A stretch of 64,000 nucleotides of DNA from positions 3,296,501 through 3,360,500 of the forward strand of contig JAOTON010001685.1 of the NCBI GenBank assembly GCA_034440635.1. The letters run 5' to 3'. The DNA comes from Lepas anatifera (taxonomy: Eukaryota; Arthropoda; Thecostraca; Lepadidae). Made by a program: the position numbers and the translations under genes. Below the pieces are notes generated by a model that had not been told where the DNA came from, did no database searches, and was given only the letters and a program-made list of their open reading frames with translations. Of this stretch, positions 58,175 to 64,000 are shown piece by piece (the first letter of the stretch is position 1; each line of letters opens with the position of its first letter).

Positions 58175-59250
58175 CCTTAAATTCTAACCTTCGCCCGGTT
58201 GGGGGAGGGGTTTGAACACCCACCTCGGGATTTTCTGACAGTGCAAAAAAAAACAGCGGTGCAAAGCGCGGCCGCACCACTCAAAAGTTATCCTTGATCA
58301 ATTGTACAACTTTTCTAAACATCTTAAACTTGAGTCTTCTCAAGTTAGGTCACCAGGTCAGGTTAAGTAACCCTCATCCTCCAAAAATGTTGAAGTGGTA
58401 CCAGTGAAAACAAGTTTAATTCATTCATAGAATAGTAATATCACATACTAGTCCCACCGAGTACAAGTTGTGGAAACAAGATTTTTATATCGATGATCGA
58501 TGACCTAGGGTCATGTACGGGTCATGACCTTTCCATCGGAAGCGCAGAGGAAAACGGGAAATGGTCGGGAATGGTTATCTTTTTTCTCCAAATCGTAGTA
58601 CCTTAGGTCACTCTAGGGTCATGCTACAAGTTTGTTACGTGACCTCTGAGAGGTCATGTGGGACTTCTTAAGCAGAATTTCAGTCTTGGGTCAATAACTT
58701 TACAAGAAATGAAGAGGAGAGGGGCACCGTGGATTTTTAACCCATTTATTTTCAGTCAACACCATAGGGTTAGTGTTAAAATGTATCATTTAAGGGGGCA
58801 CGGTGCTCCGGTGCCCCCTAGTTCCGCCACCCATGAACGGTGATTCATGTTGAGCTTCCATGTTGACACCATCACGTTTGGATTGGCATGAAAAGTCAAA
58901 TGATGTGTTTACTGGCAACTTTAAATACGAAGGCAGCCTTGACCTGATCTTAGGTCATATCAACAAGAGGAATCTAATGAAGGCTAAATTGACTTAGTAA
59001 ACTCAGACGCTAAAGCCAAAAAATATCTAACCTATCACATCTATCTGCCTGTCAAGATCTCAATATCGACCTGAGCTAAAAAGTCGCATATTTAATTTAT
59101 CCAGAAAATATCATGGTCGAACTACCACTGTTTGCGCTTTAATCGCTATCCCGCATTAAAGCCGAGATCAAGGGGGGTTTGGGGATGTTCGAAACTCCCT
59201 CCCCCAGCGGAGTGAACAGGCCCACTGAGGGGGGTGTTCAATGGTGATTC
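58175..59250. repeat. Diverged family B relative
   Basis: It starts with GGTTGGGGGAGGGGTTTGAA and TTTTCTGACAGTGC, then holds the AGGTCACCAGGTCAGGTTAA and GGGTCATGACCTTTCCATCG blocks seen inside family B. It carries an H-family element at 58715-58832. Confidence 0.55.
58715..58832 (-). mobile_element. H-family short element, copy 4
   Basis: CAGTCAACACCATAGGGTTA is the complement of the copy 2 centre. The end GGTGCCCCCTAGTTCCGCC is the complement of the copy 1 start. Confidence 0.55.
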
Positions 59251-61445
59251 TCTGTTCTGGCCATTCGTACAGCCTTGACAGAGCATACGTATCAGATTTA
59301 ATTATTCATATACTCCGTTAGCTACACAAATCAGGACCGGCATGAGTTTTTCCATTTCTTATCAATGTTCTGCATCCTTTGTTTTCCCGTCTGCGTCGGC
59401 ACTACCGTCGACTACCCGTCCTCAAAGAGGTGATGGACCCAAACACACAATTTGGGCAAGGGAGCAAAATGGCCGACATCGTTAGAACTATGCCAAATAA
59501 ACAACTTCTATAAAATGCAAAACTGCCAAAGATAAGCCGCTTTAGGGGGCGAAGGCCTTGCCATATTACCCTTCCATTAGTGCGCTTTGCAACAAAGCTT
59601 GACAATGTTCGGCGATTAAGATCAGGGCTTGCCGCAGTGACAATCGATACCATCGCTTGAGTCACTGGCGCCATTTTGAACCTGGATTAACGACGTACCC
59701 ATCTGCAAAAAAGTCTCACTGGTCGTGCTGGTACGATTAAATTTCATTCATGGGTGCAAAACAGTATCGGAAAAATGGGAATCCGCGGCGTGAACCTCGT
59801 GTTAAAAATTATTGACTGGCTCCCTGCGGAATATTTTCGAAAGCACTGCGATATTTGTGTGTGTCGCCAATGACAAACAAATGAGCGAGTTAGTGAATCT
59901 TCTAACTCGCGCTGTCATATCTACCCCGTCTAATAACAAAAACTGTTCAGATTGTCGTTATCCATTACCTTCGTCTCATTGTAAATGAGGGGCCAGCCCC
60001 GCATCTTTCCCCCGCCATGTTCCGACGCTTCTTAAGTCCCGGTAGGAGCATTGACATAACGGGCGGGATTTAGTCGGTGGGAAGCTCGTCCTCTTTCACC
60101 AGCTCAGGGGCTTTGCGGAGGCGTGCAAGCCAAAGCGAACACCTGTCAGGGTTGTGGTCGCGGCGCGATTTGGACCCGAACGCGGCTAATCCCGTCCTTG
60201 AAAATCAAAAACAAATCTGTTCAGCATTAGAAGCGAATCCGGCTTATGCCAGCGCTTACTGCTGAGGGTTTCAAGGTACCGTTAAGTTGTACTCAGTGTG
60301 AGATTTTGCGAATAAAGCACCGGTGTAGGGTAAATAGTTGTGCATTTTTCAGTACCGGATTGGCGATAACCGTGAGGTTTGATGACACTGTGATTCGGTT
60401 GGGTGAAACCGTCGCCTATCAAAAGCAGCTCCCATCCGTTTTTCTCGAATTTTTATCGACGTTGTTTTTAGACTACGGCTTCAATTTTAAGCGTAGGAAC
60501 TTAGAACTGGGGAAAAATATATAATCGGAAACGTCGCTGCCGGCGAAAATAAGTGAGGTGGAAAGGGGAGCGACGTCAGCGAACCTGCCTCTTCGCTGGC
60601 CGACAACTTCTAACCCTAAAAGAGCTTCGGGTGTGGGACCCTTGTTACTATCCACTCATGCCCATAATTAAAGCATAAGTTTTATTTTACAATTTGGATA
60701 ACGTCAGAATAATTCAAAATTTGGAATAATTTTGAGGCTTGACGCGCACCCCTCTCGCAATGGCGTCTATGAATCATTTCACCTCCACTTGAAGCAGGCC
60801 TTGAGCTGCCCCAACCATCTACCACGTTGCACAACCTTGAGGAGGGAGGAATACAAACAAAATATGTAAAAAAAAGCAAAACTGATTGCGCCCACATCGC
60901 TAACTTCACCTGAATAACTTTACATCCTCCCAAACCGTGCAAAATAGTATAATTGTGCCCTAAAATCATTCCATCATTCAACTACTATTGTTTCCGTAAG
61001 AACAGTCTAGAAGCAGCAAGTAATAATTGCCATGCATGGCTCCTTCAATCATTTTACACATCAAAGTATTTCGAAAAGATATTCAAATTGAAATGGCAAG
61101 GTAACGTATATGGCATGCAATCTTCACTTTTTGTCTGTCTGGCAAAATCAAATTTGTGACCTACATAACAAAAACCACAGAGCTTTGTTTATGAGTTCCA
61201 TAGTATTTTAGCATCTCGCGAGTCCCTCTTTGCCACTGAGCAAAACCCTATAAAAACTAATATATCAAGTGGAAAAAAGGGCACGTTCATTGGTATTTAC
61301 TTCGCATTTCGGAATAACGGATATTGACAAAACTGACGCATTACAAGCTAGAATTATTGATCTGCTCTCGCCAGGAAATTTAATCAAATTTACAGGCTTT
61401 CTAATGACCTGCCTTCTCGAGTCTTGGATGCGAAATGGATCGAAT
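59251..61445. other. No gene seen
   Basis: The stretch is non-repetitive, partly CpG-rich around 59560-60240. No downstream exon of the zinc-finger gene was recognised. Confidence 0.45.
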
Positions 61446-61670
61446 ACACTGGTATTATTTGTATTTGGGCACAGCCCTTCCTCAGAATCAGGTAGGTAAA
61501 CGATAGATAAAAGCACATATTCTTGGTCATAGTGTAGCAAGACCTCGAACTCGAAACTGTGGCAAGACGAGGTCTAGCTACACTATGCCCAAGAATTTGT
61601 GATTTTACCTATCGTTTAACATACCTGATTCTGATGAAGGGCTGTGTCCGAATGTATAATACCAGTGTTA
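61446..61670. mobile_element. Foldback element 3
   Basis: Inverted arms 61446-61547 and 61568-61670 (outer ends ACACTGGTATTAT and ATAATACCAGTGT) enclose a 20 bp loop. The right arm contains GATTCTGATGAAGGGCTGTG, the motif of foldbacks 1 and 2; the left arm carries its complement with one change. No target duplication was recognised. Confidence 0.75.
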
Positions 61671-64000
61671 GATCCTAGTGTAAGTCCCAATGTAAGATCC
61701 CATTCCCTGTGTATAACCTCATCCATTTCACAACCAAGACTCGACAGGGCAGGCCATTAAACATTTTGTCAGCCTATAATCATGCTCCTTGCCTCAGCGC
61801 TCCGAAATCTGTCGAAACTGACTCGACTTTACTTATACTGATTACATTGCTATGTACTGCTCGATAACAGTGTCTTAATTGAAACGTCTCCTTGATTAAT
61901 ACCTGGTTTGCGAGGGAAATGACATTTGATTAGAGCGATAATAAGCTGACATCATTCGTCAATTCGTTGTTGTCATCAGATATAACACTTTGTAGCCACC
62001 TGCCTACAACCTTTCAAGAAAAGTCCTTCTGTCAAATTTCAGGTTTCTAGAACGACGGATATATGAAGGGGGAGCGGGATAATTGTTTCCATACTCTTTG
62101 CATTGTAAGTGCATATTTGTATTCCTGACAGCGCTGTTTTCTCCGGTATTCATTTATTATTGTTTGTCGAAAAAGAAATTAAGGATTGTCGCCAGATAAT
62201 TTGCTTCTTTCATTGGCTTATTTTATCTCAACCAACAAAACAAAACTTCAAAAGTCCCCAAAGCTAGTAGGAAAATATGTTTTCTCCATCAATTCATGGA
62301 AGACGCCGTTGAGCTTTAATCATATGATCAAGTCTCCTAATGGTTTGCATGCTCTTTGGACTTAATTTTTTCTTGAGCCAGGATCTACGTTGCATTTTCA
62401 GGAAAGCTTTCCGTCCCGTTCTGTACCGATTGGAGGAGCTTCCAGCTCTGGTAGATGTTATTCCGTCCACTCCCGTCCCGTTCCGTCCATTTCCGCTCCG
62501 TTCCGTCCAGTTCCGTTCCGTTCCATGCGGAGCTCGGGTGGCGGCGCCGCTGCCAATACCCGCTCTCGCACTCTGGTGTAAATGCCAAAATCTCACCATT
62601 CATGACCTGAGCCAGTGGGGCAGGGGTAACCAAGGGAGATGAAACCAGGTATGGATGCAAATCCCCGGGGGTTTGGAGAATCATAATTCCCATAGATTTG
62701 GGGTCTTCCATAGGGCTTGCATGATACTTGTATTGCCGTGTCAGTGCTAATTCAACCGCTATATGTTTTTTGACGATGTCATTAGCGAGCAGTGGAGTCT
62801 CCGATGATGGCCGCCGAAAAGTTGTGGGGATAGTGTGTGTATTGCCCCCCCCCCACCCTCACAGTAGAGAAAAGTATAAGTGGTATCAGTCGTTTTTTCG
62901 CACTATAATCCAGCTTTCATCGAGAGACGGGACTTCATAACTACCCAGCGTTACCCAGTATTCGTACGAGGAAATGCATTAATGTCCTCTGGAGGAAAAA
63001 ATTAGTACTTCCTTAAATACTCACAGGTTCAGGTAGTTGAAAAATAAAACATCAAAACCACAGAGCAGAAACAATGGTTTTGATTGTATTATAAATGTTT
63101 CACATTTTCTTAGAATAACAACTACAGTTTTCCCCTGGTGACAGATTTCTAAAGGAGGCATCATTGACTTTGGTGACATTGCGCTCCAAACATGCACATG
63201 TTGAAAAATCAAATCGTTTGCATTTTCGTATTAGACAGATTTTTTATGACAAACCATTACAAAAACAAGACAACTTGCTTAAAATACTATGCACGCACTG
63301 CAGACGAAAATTTAGGCAGGTAGCCTCACCCCGATTGCACTAATGTGTATGGTCATTGCTGCCCTGCTATTCATTTGACATAATATGAGGGAGGTGCACG
63401 GTTAAATCTAAAGGCGCCCTTCCCCGGACGTAATTAAATGTGGCGAATGCACCCTTTGCATAGATTCTCCTAAAACGGAGGTCGATATTTAAGCACGGAG
63501 TGGTTTGAAAAGTAACAGTCTTTAAATGGTAAAAAATGATCGAAGTTCGTAATTTCATCGGCAAAACAGCATCAACTGAGAGGTAGTGGTCAGGCACCCG
63601 CTTTCTCGGGGAGGGCAATGCACCTGCTTTCGCCTAACTATATAGCCCGCATTGGTCTGGCACATTCCAAAGTGGAGTGCTGTTTGATATATTTGGTCCT
63701 TTCCAATGGCATTCGCGGGCACTTTAATGGTCCGATGCTAGGGCCGAGCACTTTCGAGGGGTTTAGGTTAAAACCTCTGTGGTGGACTTCGTCCGAAAAA
63801 CACATGCATTGGGCATTGGCCATTGTAGTTGTCTTGTCAGCTGATGGTTCCGTGGTATCACACTGAAGAACTGTACGTAAATAATCCGAACGAAAACGGC
63901 AAAAATGCCTCTTTGAAAATAGTTATTCTAACATAACTCTCATATTTTTAGTGGGTTGCTTTATAATTCAGTCACAAAATTGAATAATTCAAAAGGTCAC
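61671..64000. other. No gene seen
   Basis: It holds only the CCGTTCCGTCC repeat (62450-62528) and a C-run at 62847. No downstream zinc-finger exon was recognised. Confidence 0.45.
62450..62528. repeat. Short tandem repeat of CCGTTCCGTCCA-like units
   Basis: Several 10-15 bp units of CCGTTCCGTCCA/TTCCGTTCCG lie in a row. It is otherwise unremarkable. Confidence 0.55.

Overview
This 64 kb window looks like invertebrate (probably protostome, possibly arthropod) nuclear DNA. No bacterial-style gene packing, operons or long ORFs are visible. The only strongly supported gene is a C2H2 zinc-finger transcription factor on the + strand. Two GC-rich exons with good splice sites are seen (52409-52593 and 57466-57595), separated by a 4.87 kb intron. 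The first exon opens inside a zinc-finger linker and the second ends in a split codon, so the gene continues on both sides. I found no other exon of it, so most of the window may be one gene's introns plus intergenic DNA. The species cannot be fixed by eye.

Almost everything else is transposable-element debris and tandem repeats, several with clean boundaries. (1) Family B: TTAA-bounded ~0.84 kb elements at 25188-26034, 38874-39714 and 46955-49593, with diverged relatives near 3.7-5.1 kb and 58.2-59.2 kb. (2) Family F: two 449 bp TTAA-bounded elements at 11392-11840 and 26039-26487; the second shares one TTAA with a B element. (3) hAT-like elements: a 1.8 kb element (47116-48918) inside a B copy, and short 'CATAGGCGGATCC' MITEs at 18515-18785, 19884-20159 and 23818-24124, each with an 8 bp target duplication. 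(4) Foldback elements at 4431-4772, 14314-15976 and 61446-61670 that carry a hammerhead-like motif and are probably Penelope-related; a separate Penelope-like GIY-YIG relic lies at 9739-10013. (5) Two dead LINEs: an RT plus RNase H element at 21255-22875, itself split by a tRNA-derived SINE, and a jockey-like RT relic at 27925-28765. (6) Further repeat pairs called G, H, I and E below.

Tandem arrays are prominent: a degenerate GC-rich array at 6521-7335, a GGCGCC minisatellite at 17270-18895, a 32-35 bp minisatellite at 54245-55110 inside the zinc-finger intron, and AT and CA/TA microsatellites. Candidate non-repetitive regulatory stretches lie at about 34440-35110 and 55770-56330. A possible minus-strand coding exon of unknown function lies at 8134-8452. 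Most of the history that can be read here is one of nested insertions; I see no operon-like or defence-like gene system.
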